Source: Sciurus carolinensis
Lineage: Eukaryota > Chordata > Mammalia > Rodentia > Sciuridae
DNA length: 64,000 nt
Direction: 5' to 3'
Assembly (NCBI RefSeq): GCF_902686445.1
Contig: NC_062232.1
Span: forward strand, 12,693,105 to 12,757,104
Shown: positions 46,340 to 57,250 of the stretch, piece by piece
Layout of the letters: each line of letters starts with the position of its first letter
Numbering within the stretch: the stretch's first letter is position 1
Position numbers and translations under genes: made by a program
Notes under the pieces: generated by a model
Seen by the model: only the letters and a program-made list of their open reading frames with translations
What the model was told of the DNA's origin: nothing
Database searches by the model: none

Positions 46340-47054
46340 AAATTTTTTTTTCACAAATTCTAAAGGGTACAGAGTGAAAAGTGTCTCTCCCACCCCCTTA
46401 CCAACACTTACCCAGAAGTGATGAATATAACCTATTTCTTTTATATAGTTCTATACAAATATTTTTTATATATAAATTGTGTGAATCTTAGTGATATAGA
46501 AATATAATTATAGGTAATATGTACATAGAATTCAACCCTTTTATCCATTGGTAGCATACTATACATTTGTCATACACTTAGCATTTCTTACTTAAAAAAC
46601 AAGTTTTACTAACATTCTGTAGTGGTACACAAATTGCTTGCTCATCTCTCTCTCTTTTTTTTTTTTTACATACACACAGTATTTTGTTGTACGCATCTTC
46701 CATAAATCATTTAACTAGCTCCTTTTGCTTGGAATTATAGCATTTTTTGCTGATATATAAGATTCGTTCCTAGAAATGGAATTATTGAGTGAAAAAGTGT
46801 TCATAGTTCTAATTTTTGTAGCAGTTTTCAAATTGGAGGCTGTACCAATTTGCAAAGTTGGTAACAATGTATGGAAATGTGTATTTCCAATACACTTGCA
46901 AATGCAATGTGCTAACAAAATTGTGGACCTTTGTTAATCTCCTAGGAGAAAAAAAAATCTTGGTATAGCTTAATTAGCATATCTCTTTATTACAGAAGTA
47001 GAAGATCTTAATGTTATGGTTCCCTTGTAAAATGTCCTTTTCTGTGAATTGACT
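46340..47054 (-). mobile_element. Old L1 (L1M-type) fragment, antisense
   Basis: TTCGTTCCTAGAAATGGAAT, AGGCTGTACCAATTTGCAAA and TTTTCTGTGAATTGAC are old L1 ORF2-3' complement motifs. It is interrupted at 47055 by a young L1 and resumes at 47903. Confidence 0.6.
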
Positions 47055-47902
47055 TTTTTTTTGTATACAAATGGGATACATGTTGTTTCTCTGTTTGTAC
47101 ATGGCGTAAAGGCATACCATTTGTGTAATCATAAATTTACATAGGGTAATGTTGTTTGATTCATTCTGTTATTTTTTCCCTTCCCCCCCCACCCCTCCCA
47201 CCCCTCTTTTCCCTCTATACAGTCCTTCCTTCCTCCATTCTTGCCCCCCTCCCTAACCCTAACTCTAACCCTAACACTAACACCTCTCACCCCCCATTAT
47301 GTGTCATCATCCACTTATTAGCGATATCATTCGTCCTTTGTTTTTTTGAGATTGGCTTATCTCACTTAGCATGATATTCTCCAGTTTCATCCATTTGCCT
47401 GCAAATGCCATAATTTTATCATTCTTTATGGCTGAGTGATATTCCATTGTATATATATACCACATTTTCTTTATCCATTCATCAATTGAAGGACATCTAG
47501 GTTGGTTCCACAATCTGGCTATGTTGAATTGAGCAGCTATGAACATTGATGTGGCTGTATCTCTGTAGTATGCTGATTTTAAGTCCTTTGGGTATAGGCC
47601 AAGGAGTGGGATAGCTGGGTCAAATGGTGGTTCCATTCCAAGTTTTCTAAGGAGTCTCCACACTGCTTTCCAGAGTGGCTGCACTAATTTGCAGCCCCAC
47701 CAGCAATGTAAGAGTGTACCTTTCTCCCCACATCCTCGCCAGCACCTGTTGTTGCTTGTATTCTTGATAATCGCCATTCTAATTGGGGTGAGATGGAATC
47801 TTAGGGTGGTTTTGATTTGCATTTCTCTTATTAGTAGAGATGTTGAACATTTTTCCATATGTTTGTTGATTGCTTGTAGATCTTCTTCTGTGAAGTGTCT
47901 AT
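47055..47902 (-). mobile_element. Young 5'-truncated L1, antisense, intact ORF2 tail, inside an older L1
   Basis: Same family as the 44.0-kb copy. The minus strand from 47902 to the stop at 47307 is one uninterrupted ORF2 C-terminal frame, including [20 protein letters not shown] and ending SLISG. Target-site duplication TGTGAATTGACT is exact at 47043-47054 and 47903-47914. The 3' UTR complement carries CCCTAA-type motifs at 47251-47281. Only a C-terminal fragment of ORF2 exists, so no function is expected. Confidence 0.92.
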
Positions 47903-48204
47903 TGTGAATTGACTCTTTACACTGTTCTTTTTTCTTTTGAGTTATTTGCATTTTCTGACTGGTTTGCCATTCTTACTAGACTGAAACCAGATGCTAGTGT
48001 CTCTTTTCCTTTGGACCCAAGAAACATTGCATTGTGGATGGAAAATTGCTCCTTGAGCGTCCATGTGCACCTGAAGTGCTGGAAGGAAGATAGGAACTGG
48101 TGTCTTTCTTCAGTTCTGGAGAACCCCTTGCCTGCCTGCCTCCAATAGGAGTTTATGAGTGCAGATTAGGGCTTAAAAAATCCTTGGTTAGAAATGTTCT
48201 GTGT

Positions 48205-48209
<5 letters not shown>

Positions 48210-48249
<40 letters not shown>
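48210..48249. repeat. (GT)n microsatellite
   Basis: About 19 uninterrupted TG units. Confidence 0.95.
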
Positions 48250-48251
<2 letters not shown>

Positions 48252-49301
48252 ATGTTTATGGGTCTTGTTCTCTTAATATTGCTTAGACAACTAAGTTTTC
48301 TTCCTGTGACTGAAATATAATGGAGGGAGAGAATTAAGTGTGTGTTTGCATGTAACAGGAAGAACTTGTTTGATACATTTTATAAGTATGTATGTGTTTT
48401 ATTCTTGACTTTGGATATTGTGTATGAGATTCGTATCCATTTTATTTTAAACTCTAGCTGGAGTTTTATGTCATCTCCTACAGAGTAAGCAGTTTATGTA
48501 CCCTGTGTGTATTCTACTTCACCATGTCTACTATAGGACCCACAGGTACCCAAATGGCAGTATTCCCACAGGAGGCCCTATTTTTCATAGCATTAAGCCT
48601 TCTGCCTGTCTTATTTCCTTTCCCTGTTTACAGATCTTTTTCTGATTTTGTAGCTATTGTTTTTGAGGAAGAAATCATTTTTATTCCAACAGATACTAAA
48701 GCCTGCTTTTCTCAGTCACATCTTTTTTACCTGTTCATTTCTGTATTCCTTAGGTGCTTACTATGTACTGTAATTCTTGAAAATTAAAAACAGTGTATAT
48801 GCTTGGTTTGTTTTCTTGCAGGCATCTCTACATTAAAGGCAAATATATTTTGTTTATAAGTGAGAGTTCTAAAGGAATAGTGAGTCTCTGAAAGAGAGAA
48901 TTCTGTCTGAGATAGAAATTAAAGAATGTTTATGGGGAAAGACATTTATTCAGAAATATTACTTTTGATTAGGGTGTTGCCTCAAAGCCTTGCAATATTT
49001 ATTCTTAGATATAGTGAGGTATAGGAGGAGGCTACAATAGTAGGCATTGATTTAGTGGTGTTACAACTGTTGGGTGACTGCTAATGAATGCAAATAATCA
49101 TATTCGATTTATGGTGTCAGTGTTGTTGCTTTTCCCCACCTGTGTGGGGCATTGCAATAATGGCTTATGGTAAACAGACCTTTCCTGGTAATATTGCCTA
49201 AATCAATTTGATAGACAGGAGCTCCCCTGATTTAGCCTCTCATATGTAGCTGAAAATACCTGATTAATTTCATGGTCTCAGTACTATTTGTTTGATTGTT
49301 T

Positions 49302-49477
49302 CTTGGTATTGTGAATTGAACCCAGGGGTACTTTACCTCTGCGCTACATCCCTAGTCGTTTTTTCATTGAGACAGTATCTCATGCTAAGTTGCTGAGGCT
49401 GACCTCGAACTTGTGATCCTCTTGTCTCAGCCTCCCGAGTTGCTGGTATTACAGGTTTGCACCACTATGCCCAGCTT
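49302..49477 (-). mobile_element. Composite SINE, antisense
   Basis: TGTGAATTGAACCCAGGGGT, TCTGCGCTACATCCCTAGTC and GAGGCTGACCTCGAACTTGT to CACCACTATGCCCAGCTT. Confidence 0.86.
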
Positions 49478-49759
49478 GGACTATACTTTGTAAAAGTGGA
49501 AAGGAGAGTGGTTAGTTTTCTAGTATATACCCCAGAATCCCTGGGTCTCAATTATAGACTAGGTTATCAATATGTCACCATTTCAGCCTTTGAGTTCTTC
49601 AGTATACCTCTTCATGCCAGGTGAGCAGGTAGTGTTATGGTCCCAATTGCCTGTGCCAACAACAGTAGTGTTTACTAACTGACTGACTGTTTGGTCTCAG
49701 GGCTGGGCTAGCCCTTTTCAGTCCTTTCAATAGTCTTGTGTGGTAGGTATTATATCCTC

Positions 49760-50125
49760 CATTTGTTCATTGGGAAATACTAAGTGGCTTTTGTGGGCTA
49801 GCTACCATGTCAGGGATACACTGAAGGCTACAAGCTTGCTCTGAAGGTACTTGTAGTCAAGTAGGGGAGATGGATTAGAACCAAATGATCCCATCTATGC
49901 ATGTAGAGTTGAAAACCAGCAATTGCTGCAATGACAAGGGAGTACTCTGGTAGCACATAATGGGGAAACCTGACCTCAGGCTGGAGAGTGGGGGAAGGCT
50001 TCCACAAAGAAATTACTCTAGAGCTGAGCTATGAAGAATGATTAGGACTTAAATAAGCAAGATAAGAATGGAGCAGGGAGGTGAGGAGTGTTTCAAATAG
50101 AGGCAAGAGCCTAGACAAAGAGCAT
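49760..50125 (-). mobile_element. L2-type fossil, antisense
   Basis: AGCTACCATGTCAGGGATAC, GTACTTGTAGTCAAGTAGGG, AAGGCTTCCACAAAGAAATT and AGCTGAGCTATGAAGAATGA follow the complement of L2. Confidence 0.5.
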
Positions 50126-50149
50126 GTGTTGGATTCTTTTTTTTTTGTT

Positions 50150-50345
50150 TTGTTTTGTTCTTTTTAGATATACATGATGGTAGAGTGTATTTTGACATAT
50201 TGTACAAACATGGACTATAACTTATTCTAATTAGGATCCCATTCTTGTGGTTGTACATGATATGGGGTTCCCTGGTTGTGTATTCATATATGAACATAGG
50301 AAAATTATGTCCAATTCATTCTATTGTCTTTTAGGATTCTTAATT
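50150..50345 (-). repeat. Interspersed repeat, possibly an L1 3' end
   Basis: TTTTAGATATACATGATGGT, TACAAACATGGACTATAACT and ATTCATATATGAACATAGG after a T-rich tract. It looks like an antisense retroelement 3' end; no family assigned. Confidence 0.4.
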
Positions 50346-51819
50346 ATGGACGACAGAATTTCCTTTGAATGGCTGAAGAAAATAGTGATTTATAATAGGG
50401 AGTGTGGATAGACTACCACATCTTTGGAAGAACTGAAGATAGAGACTCAGAATAGAGTTTGCAGGAACAATTTCCAAAACCCCACAGTTGAGCAGAGATG
50501 CTAAGCTAAGATAGTTTTGCCTCTGCCACAGTCATAAGGCTACAGAATTGGGAAACTGCTGCCATAACTTCATTTCCTGTTCCATGCCATGAGTGACCTC
50601 GGTGAGCCAAATGAAGGCTTCTTTTACCTTATATCTCAGTTCTTCTGAATTAAACTTCCATGGGTGTTATTTGTTTAGTGGAACCCAAGTTCCATCTGTA
50701 ATTTTAGCAGCAAAAAAGTGTGTGGCAGTATAGTTTTTAGCTAGCCAGCCTGTGCAGTGCACAGTAATGTGAGAGGGGTGGAATGGATTTCGAATGAGCC
50801 AGTCTTCCACATATGGCATGTAGAACAGAAACATTTGAAGACCTGGAAGTAGGTTGGTATGGTAAGATCCTGGAGTGGGAGGGAGGTGAACCTGGAGTGG
50901 GAGGGAAGGCCCTGTGGGCCCTGGGAGTACTTTTGACATGAGAAGCTGATGGCTTGGAAGTTAACTTGTTAGTAAGTGATCATCCCAGATTTGATCCCAA
51001 GTCTGTTTACCTTCAGAACCTGTGTGTTATTTGTACCTCCAATCAGTGGTCTCATTCTCTAAAGTATTTCTTTTATTCAACCAGAGTTCTTGGTACATCT
51101 GTTTCCCACCTGACCTCAGGCTTCCTTGAGAACAAGAGGGAGAACATACTGCAGAAGAGATAGGCAGCCTTGACCTATCCAGCAATGATGGGTGTGGGAA
51201 CATCATTACAGCATTTGTGGAGGTCCATGGCCTTGACAGTCTTCTTTTACTGCTGATTGCTTATTTTCTCCTGGCCTTTTCTAAGCAAATGGCATAATCC
51301 TGAAAATTTTGAAGGAAAAATCCCTAGGGGGCTGTAGTCTTTGGTTTTTGATGGAAGAATTGGAGATAATTATTGCCAAAAACATTTCTTATGTTAATCA
51401 ATGGAGTGTTAGTGCCACATACCAAAAAAAAAAAAAAAAAACAGTAAAATGATTGAAGAGCTACATTGTAGACTGTCTGCAGGATTCTTTCATGATGTGA
51501 AAACATGCCAGATGCTGCTTACATGCAAAAATTATCTGAGGAAATAAGAAGTGCTCTGTCTGTATAATTTAATAGTCTACAATCCAATATCTCAAACTAT
51601 ACCAGATGATGGGGAGGAGGGTGAAAATATAGTAGAGTCATTCATATCTCAAAATCAGAGCATCAGTCTGCAAAATTGCTCCAATGATTTAGGCATTGCA
51701 TAAGGTTCTTTCTGAAAAGGAAATGTTTTTCTAGGATGGATGGATAGATAGAACAATAACCATAGAGCTTGATCATCAAGAGTACATACTCGGGATTCAG
51801 TTCATATTCTCTTTTTCAG

Positions 51820-52005
51820 TTCTTTCATTTACCAAGTGTGTGGTCTTTATTACTTTCCTTACCTAATCTGCAGTTTCCTGTTCTACCAAACGGGAATAAT
51901 GGGTCTTACCTTGCAGAGTTGTTGTGAAGATGAAAATAGATCATTGTGTATTGGGTACTTACAGTGCCTGACATTTAGCAAAATAGTGAATACATGTTAC
52001 CTAAC
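51820..52005 (+). mobile_element. MIR SINE
   Basis: CTGCAGTTTCCTGTTCTACC, AGAGTTGTTGTGAAGATGAA and TTACAGTGCCTGACATTTAG, in MIR order. Confidence 0.72.
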
Positions 52006-52014
52006 ATTCTTTTT

Positions 52015-52155
52015 TAAAAATAGTTTTAGTTATAAATGGACCCAATACCTTTATTTTATTTTTTTTTTAATTTTTTATGTGGTCTTGAGGATTGAACCCA
52101 GTGCCTCACATGTGCTAGGCAAAGTGCTGAACCACTGAGTTACAACCCCAGCCCC
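52015..52155 (-). mobile_element. ID SINE with conserved extended tail, antisense
   Basis: TTTTAGTTATAAATGGACCC, TTTTTTATGTGGTCTTGAGG and GCTGAACCACTGAGTTACAA. TACCTAACA flanks both sides. Confidence 0.85.
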
Positions 52156-52574
52156 TACCTAACAGTCTTTTATGTCTATGGTGATAGTTTTAAAAATTTA
52201 ACTTCTCTCAACAAGCAGCAACTATGTTTTGCATGTTAGGCCCAGAGAGATTCCTACAATTTGACAATCAACCTTTTAGCCTGGTGAAATTAGAACACTA
52301 AATTAGTTTGGCAATATGGAGTTAAAGGCATCTTTGTGAGTTTATTTCCGTGAAAAAGACAGAAGTTATTTATTGTAACTTCCTGTGAATTTATAATTAT
52401 TTAAAAAACATTTTTTTTAAAGTTCTCTAACTCCATAGGTATGTTGAAGACAGCCCAGTCTTTACAGTATTGGGTGATAGCGCTTGACAAATGCATATAG
52501 GTTCATCTTCAGTCATTTTAGGAGATCTCATCTTAACTTCTCTGTCTTAAGATTGGGATTGACAATTTATCCAA

Positions 52575-52740
52575 TCATTTTTATTTGTTCATTTAGCAAA
52601 TACTTATTGAGTGTTTCCTATGTGCTAGATACTTTTCCAAGAACAAGAGATATAGCGCTAATCAGAATAAATAAAATTTCCTTGTGATGGGGAGGGGTGA
52701 GAGAGCATAAACACATGTTATTGGATGTAATATAGAACAG
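52575..52740 (-). mobile_element. L2 3'-end fossil, antisense
   Basis: TTCATTTAGCAAATACTTAT, TGAGTGTTTCCTATGTGCTA and ACTTTTCCAAGAACAAGAGA. Confidence 0.6.
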
Positions 52741-53261
52741 TTTACCAATGAGACAGAATCACTGAGCTTTTCTAGCTCCATTTATTCATTCCTCATATAA
52801 CTATTTTCTCTCCAAATCATCTTAGCTCTCTTTTCCTAAAAAGAACTTTTAGGAAAGTTTCCTTCCCTGGGAATCTCCTTCAAACTCATGAAAGATGGAC
52901 CCATTTTAACCAAATAGAAAGACTTCTATAAAAATGAATCAGTATTCTGCTTCTACAGGTAGTGAGCCTGGACAATCAAATTATAATAGGAAAGTTATTT
53001 GGGCTCAGAATGGTCTGTCATTAGTTGGTCCAATTACAAAAGTAAGCCCCAGGCTTCTGTCTTCAGTGCAGGACTGGCTGTGCCAATTGAATGGGGTAGA
53101 TCTTCATTTCCTTTTGACTTTGTTTAAAGAATAGATTAATTGGAGGAACGAGTGCTATAACAAATGTGCCCTGCATTTTAATGACTTACCACAGTAGATA
53201 TATTTCTCACTCATATAACAGTTTGGCAGGTGACTTTCCTCCCCATGTTGATTCAGCAGAC

Positions 53262-53454
53262 TTTTTTTTGTGTGTGTGTGTATGCTGGGGGTTGAACCCA
53301 GGAGCACTTTACCACTGAGTCACATCCCCAGCCCTTTTTTATTTTTAAATTTTGCAACAGGGCAAAGTCGCTAAGAGTGACCTCGAACTTTCGATCCTCG
53401 TGCCTCAGCCTCCTGAGTTGCTGGGATTATAGGCATGTACCACCACACTTGGCT
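53262..53454 (-). mobile_element. Composite SINE, antisense
   Basis: GCTGGGGGTTGAACCCAGGA, CCACTGAGTCACATCCCCAG and TCCTGAGTTGCTGGGATTAT. The flanking 53150-53260 / 53455-53560 looks like one older repeat split by it. Confidence 0.87.
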
Positions 53455-54979
53455 TCACATGGTGATTCCAGTATCAGAACTCCTTCTATTCAGAGACTAC
53501 CATTCTCCCTTCAGTGGGCAGATGGGGCCCAGAGAGGAGTGCCACAGGGTACTAATCCTGCCAAGGTCACTGGTGCTTACATTGCAATGAGTATGATTCA
53601 GTTAACGTGGTTGCATCTAACTGCAAAGGATGCAAGAAAATGTCATCTCTGGCTGAGTAGTCACTCAATGACACCTGTACACCAGGCATAGTTGGGAGTG
53701 AATTATCAGAGGATGTTAACCATAATCTCACATACCAGCACTGCTATTGTTTGTGTCTATGTTTTTTAGCCCCATGACTGACCAATTGCTATGATCTTCC
53801 TTTAGGCAGATTCATATTCACTTGGGCTATATATAGAGTTGTCTTACCAACCAGGCAGCCATTCTTTCTTTTGAAGGTAATTGAAGCTTCTGACATTTTT
53901 ATGTATGAGATCACATTTTGATTAGTGATCATCCTATGGTAGTCTTATTTCCAAAGTATTTTTGGCAAGAGAAGTGTCCTCACATATTCATTGTGGCCTT
54001 GGTATGGGTTTTATTTCTCCAGAACATTTGATTTTGCTAACGTACCAAAAGGACACTGTTATAACTATACCTTCATAGGTGAAATGGCTGGACCCTGAGA
54101 CAGCACATTTACTGGATGTCTCTGGGTTGGGTTTATATTCTAAGCAGAAATGTTTTATGGTTGAAACAACATACACACCCTTTTTATATTCTGCCTAACA
54201 GTACTTCCTTGCAATTCATATTATTGAACTTCACTTGATTTTTAAGATACTGTGTTGGTAAATGCCACCTTTTGGGATTTTATTAATAGTATTACTTTTT
54301 AATGAGTCTTTTGAAGTGTTTTTCATTATAAATAGCCAGTTTTCCCTAGAGATGATAACTTGTAGTGCCAAATATTTGCATTTCACTTGAAACAAAACCA
54401 AGGGATTGAATTTTTTAAATATAAGCAAATCTAATTCTCCTGTGTCTAGAGAAACTGTATAATGAACCATATGTATATGGCTTGAGCAGACAGATGTGGA
54501 AGATTTCTTTCTCTCTCCTCTTACTTTTTTTTCTTAAAACACTTGCAGAGCTCAAAATTGGCATCAAGTAGCACATATCTGTGCTTAGCTAGCAAAACCA
54601 CTAGAGCTGGAGTTGAACTGGGGAGGCCTTTTAGGGTGTGTGCAAAAACAAAGCTTTTCCTTGTTCTGGTTTCTACTTGAATAGTGAAGGCTCCACAGAG
54701 CATTCACCCTCGTCTTTACCTTCAGTCTTTGTAACTAGCCCTTCTGTCTTAGGTGACTGACTTTTTAGATTTTTTTATCCAAAAAGTTGTGTTGACTGTT
54801 GTGCTTGATTTTGGGATTTGGTTAGAGGACATTGTTTCATGCTTGTGGGTCCTGTGGTGAAATGGTCCCTAGCTGCTGAGAAAAGATACTCAGCTGCCTG
54901 GAATAAGCCTCCTGCTATTTGAGGTCATGTGTTTTTTCCTTCTCCTTTTCCTGTCATAACCCTCTTTACCTCTGGGCCC

Positions 54980-55345
54980 CATTCACCTCTGGTCCAGGTT
55001 GCTGATATGGCCATAACTTGTCTTCCTGCCTTTTTAGTTTTCTGCTTCTTTCTCCTAGCTGAGGTGATCTTTCTGTGACTTGAATATGATTATTTGATTA
55101 TCTCATTTCATACTTACCTATAGCTTTCTAGTGTCTTCAAGACATAACCCAAGCCTGTTAACTCTGGGCTTTGCTTTCTGTCTGTCTCTACCATCTTGAG
55201 GCAACTGCACTAATATCCACACTTTGCTGACAGCTTACTTGGTCTGTATTTAGCCCAAAGGAGCTACTTTCAAATGGCCATGTTCTTTCATGTTTTGCTG
55301 TCTTCCCAAATGCCATTTCCCTTCCTTGCCTTGTCATCCATATTT
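54980..55345 (+). mobile_element. L2 fossil, sense
   Basis: TGATTATCTCATTTCATACT, CTAGTGTCTTCAAGACATAA and CAAATGCCATTTCCCTTCCT follow the L2 3' region, strongly diverged. Confidence 0.45.
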
Positions 55346-57250
55346 TATGGCATTGCTTTTCAAACTTTAGAGTACTTAGAATCACCTAGGTGTTTGCTTG
55401 CTCTATTTCTGTAAGGTACATCATTGGGATTTTAATTGGAATTGCATTGAATCTGTATAGCACTTTTGGTAGTATGGCCATTTTGACAATATTAATTCTG
55501 CCTATCCAAGAACATGGGAGATCTTTCCATCTTCTAAGGTCTTCCTCAATTTCTTTCAAGCAATCATGAAATTCATCTGGAAGAATAAGAAACCCAGAAT
55601 AGCTAAAACAATCCTTAGCAGGAAGAATGAAGCAGGGGGTATCGCAATACCAGAATTTCAACTATACTACAAAGCAGTAGTAACAAACACAGCATGGTAT
55701 TGGCACCAAAATAGACAGGTAGATCAATGGTACAGAATAGAGGACACGGACACAAACCCAAATAAATTCAATTTTCTCATACTAGACAAAGGTGCCAAAA
55801 ATATGCAATGGAGAAAAGATAGCATCTTCAACAAATGGTGCTGGGAAAATTGGAAATCCACATGCAACAGAATGAAATTAAACCCCTATCTCTCACCCTG
55901 CACAAAAATCAACTCACAATGGATCAAGGACCTCGAAATCAGACCAGAGACCTTGCATCTTAGAGAAGAAAAAGTAGGTCCAAATCTTCACCTTGTTGGC
56001 TTAGGATCAGACTTCCTTAACAGGACTCCCATAGCACAAGAAATAAAAGCAAGAATCAACAACTGGGATAGATTCAAACTAAATAGCTTTCTCTCAGGAA
56101 AGGAAACTATCAGCAATGCGAAGAGAGAGCCTACTGAGTGGGAGAATATCTTTGCCACTCATACTTCAGATAGAGCGCTAATTTCCAGAATCTATAAAGA
56201 ACTCAAAAAACTCTACACCAAGAATACAAATAACCCAACCAACAAATGGGCTAAGGATATGAACAGATGCTTCACAGAAGAAGATCTACAAGCAATCAAC
56301 AAACATATGAAAAAATTTCACCATCTTTAGTAATAAGAGGAATGCAAATCAAAACTATACTAAGATTCCATCTCAACCCAATTAGAATGGTGATTATCAA
56401 GAATACAAGCAATAATAGGTGTTGGAGAGGATGTGGGGAAAAAGGTACACTCATACATTGCTGGTGGGGCTGCAAATTAGTGCAGCCACTCTAGAAAGCA
56501 GTGTGGAGATTCCTTAGAAAACTTGGAATGGACCCACCATTTGACCCAGCTATCCCACTCCTTGGCCTATACCCAAAGGACTTAAAATCAGCATACTACA
56601 GAGATACAGCCACATCAATGTTCATAGCTGCTCAATTCACAATAGCCAGATTGTGGAACCAACCTAGATGTCCTTCAGTTGATGAATGGATAAAGAAAAT
56701 GTGGTATATATATACAATGGAATATTACTCAGCTATAAAGTATAATAAAATTATGGCATTTGTAGGCAAATGGGTGAAATTGGAGACTATCATGCTAAGT
56801 GAGATAAGCCAATCTCAAAAATCCAAAGGACAAATGATCTCACTGATAAGTGGATGATGACACATAATGGGGGGTGGGAGGGGGGCAAGAATGGAGGAAG
56901 GAGGGACTGTATAGAGGGAAAAAAGGGGTGGGAGGGGTGGGGGGAAGGAAAAAATAACAGAATGAGTCAAACACCATTACCCTGTGTAATGTATGATTAC
57001 TCAAATGGTATGCTGTTACTCCATGTACAAACAGAAACAACATGTATCCCATTTGTTTATAATAAAAATAAATTTAAAAAAATTTAAAAAAAAGAATCAC
57101 CTGGGTGGCTTGTTAATCAGTTCTAGATCCCCTCTCAGACTTTCTGATTTTCTAGATGTGGGGTGGAGTCTGAGCATCTGCATTTCTCAACAGGTCTTCT
57201 CCCATGGTGCTGATGCGAATGGGGACCGCACTTGGAGTAGCAAAGTTCTA
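55345..57250 (+). mobile_element. MER5A-like fossil, split by an L1
   Basis: Left piece CATTGCTTTTCAAACTTTAG to AGAATCACCTAGGTG (55345-55392). Right piece AGAATCACCTGGGTGGCTTG, CATCTGCATTTCTCAACAGG and GGTGCTGATGCGAATGGGGA (57093-57250). Together they give the MER5A order; the L1 at 55393 sits in between. Confidence 0.75.
55393..57092 (+). mobile_element. Twin-primed (5'-inverted) young L1 with TSD
   Basis: 55393-55560 is antisense ORF2 sequence. From 55561 the element is sense from [20 protein letters not shown] to the 3' UTR and A-rich tail at 57092. The inverted part is the stretch directly upstream in ORF2, the hallmark of twin priming. Sense ORF2 is open 55566-56330, then shifts frame, has an in-frame TAG at 56492-56494, and is open again 56501-56857 ending SLISG. 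Target duplication: AGAATCACCTAGGTG (55378-55392) versus AGAATCACCTGGGTG (57093-57107), 14 of 15 bases. Confidence 0.94.

Noticed and set aside
47307..47951. 214-codon minus-strand frame as a gene
   Set aside because: It is the C-terminal end of L1 ORF2 plus flanking sequence in a 5'-truncated element; no start or promoter of its own.
55566..56857. Long + strand frames as a coding gene
   Set aside because: They are sense L1 ORF2 remnants broken by a frameshift and an in-frame TAG; part of a transposon insertion.
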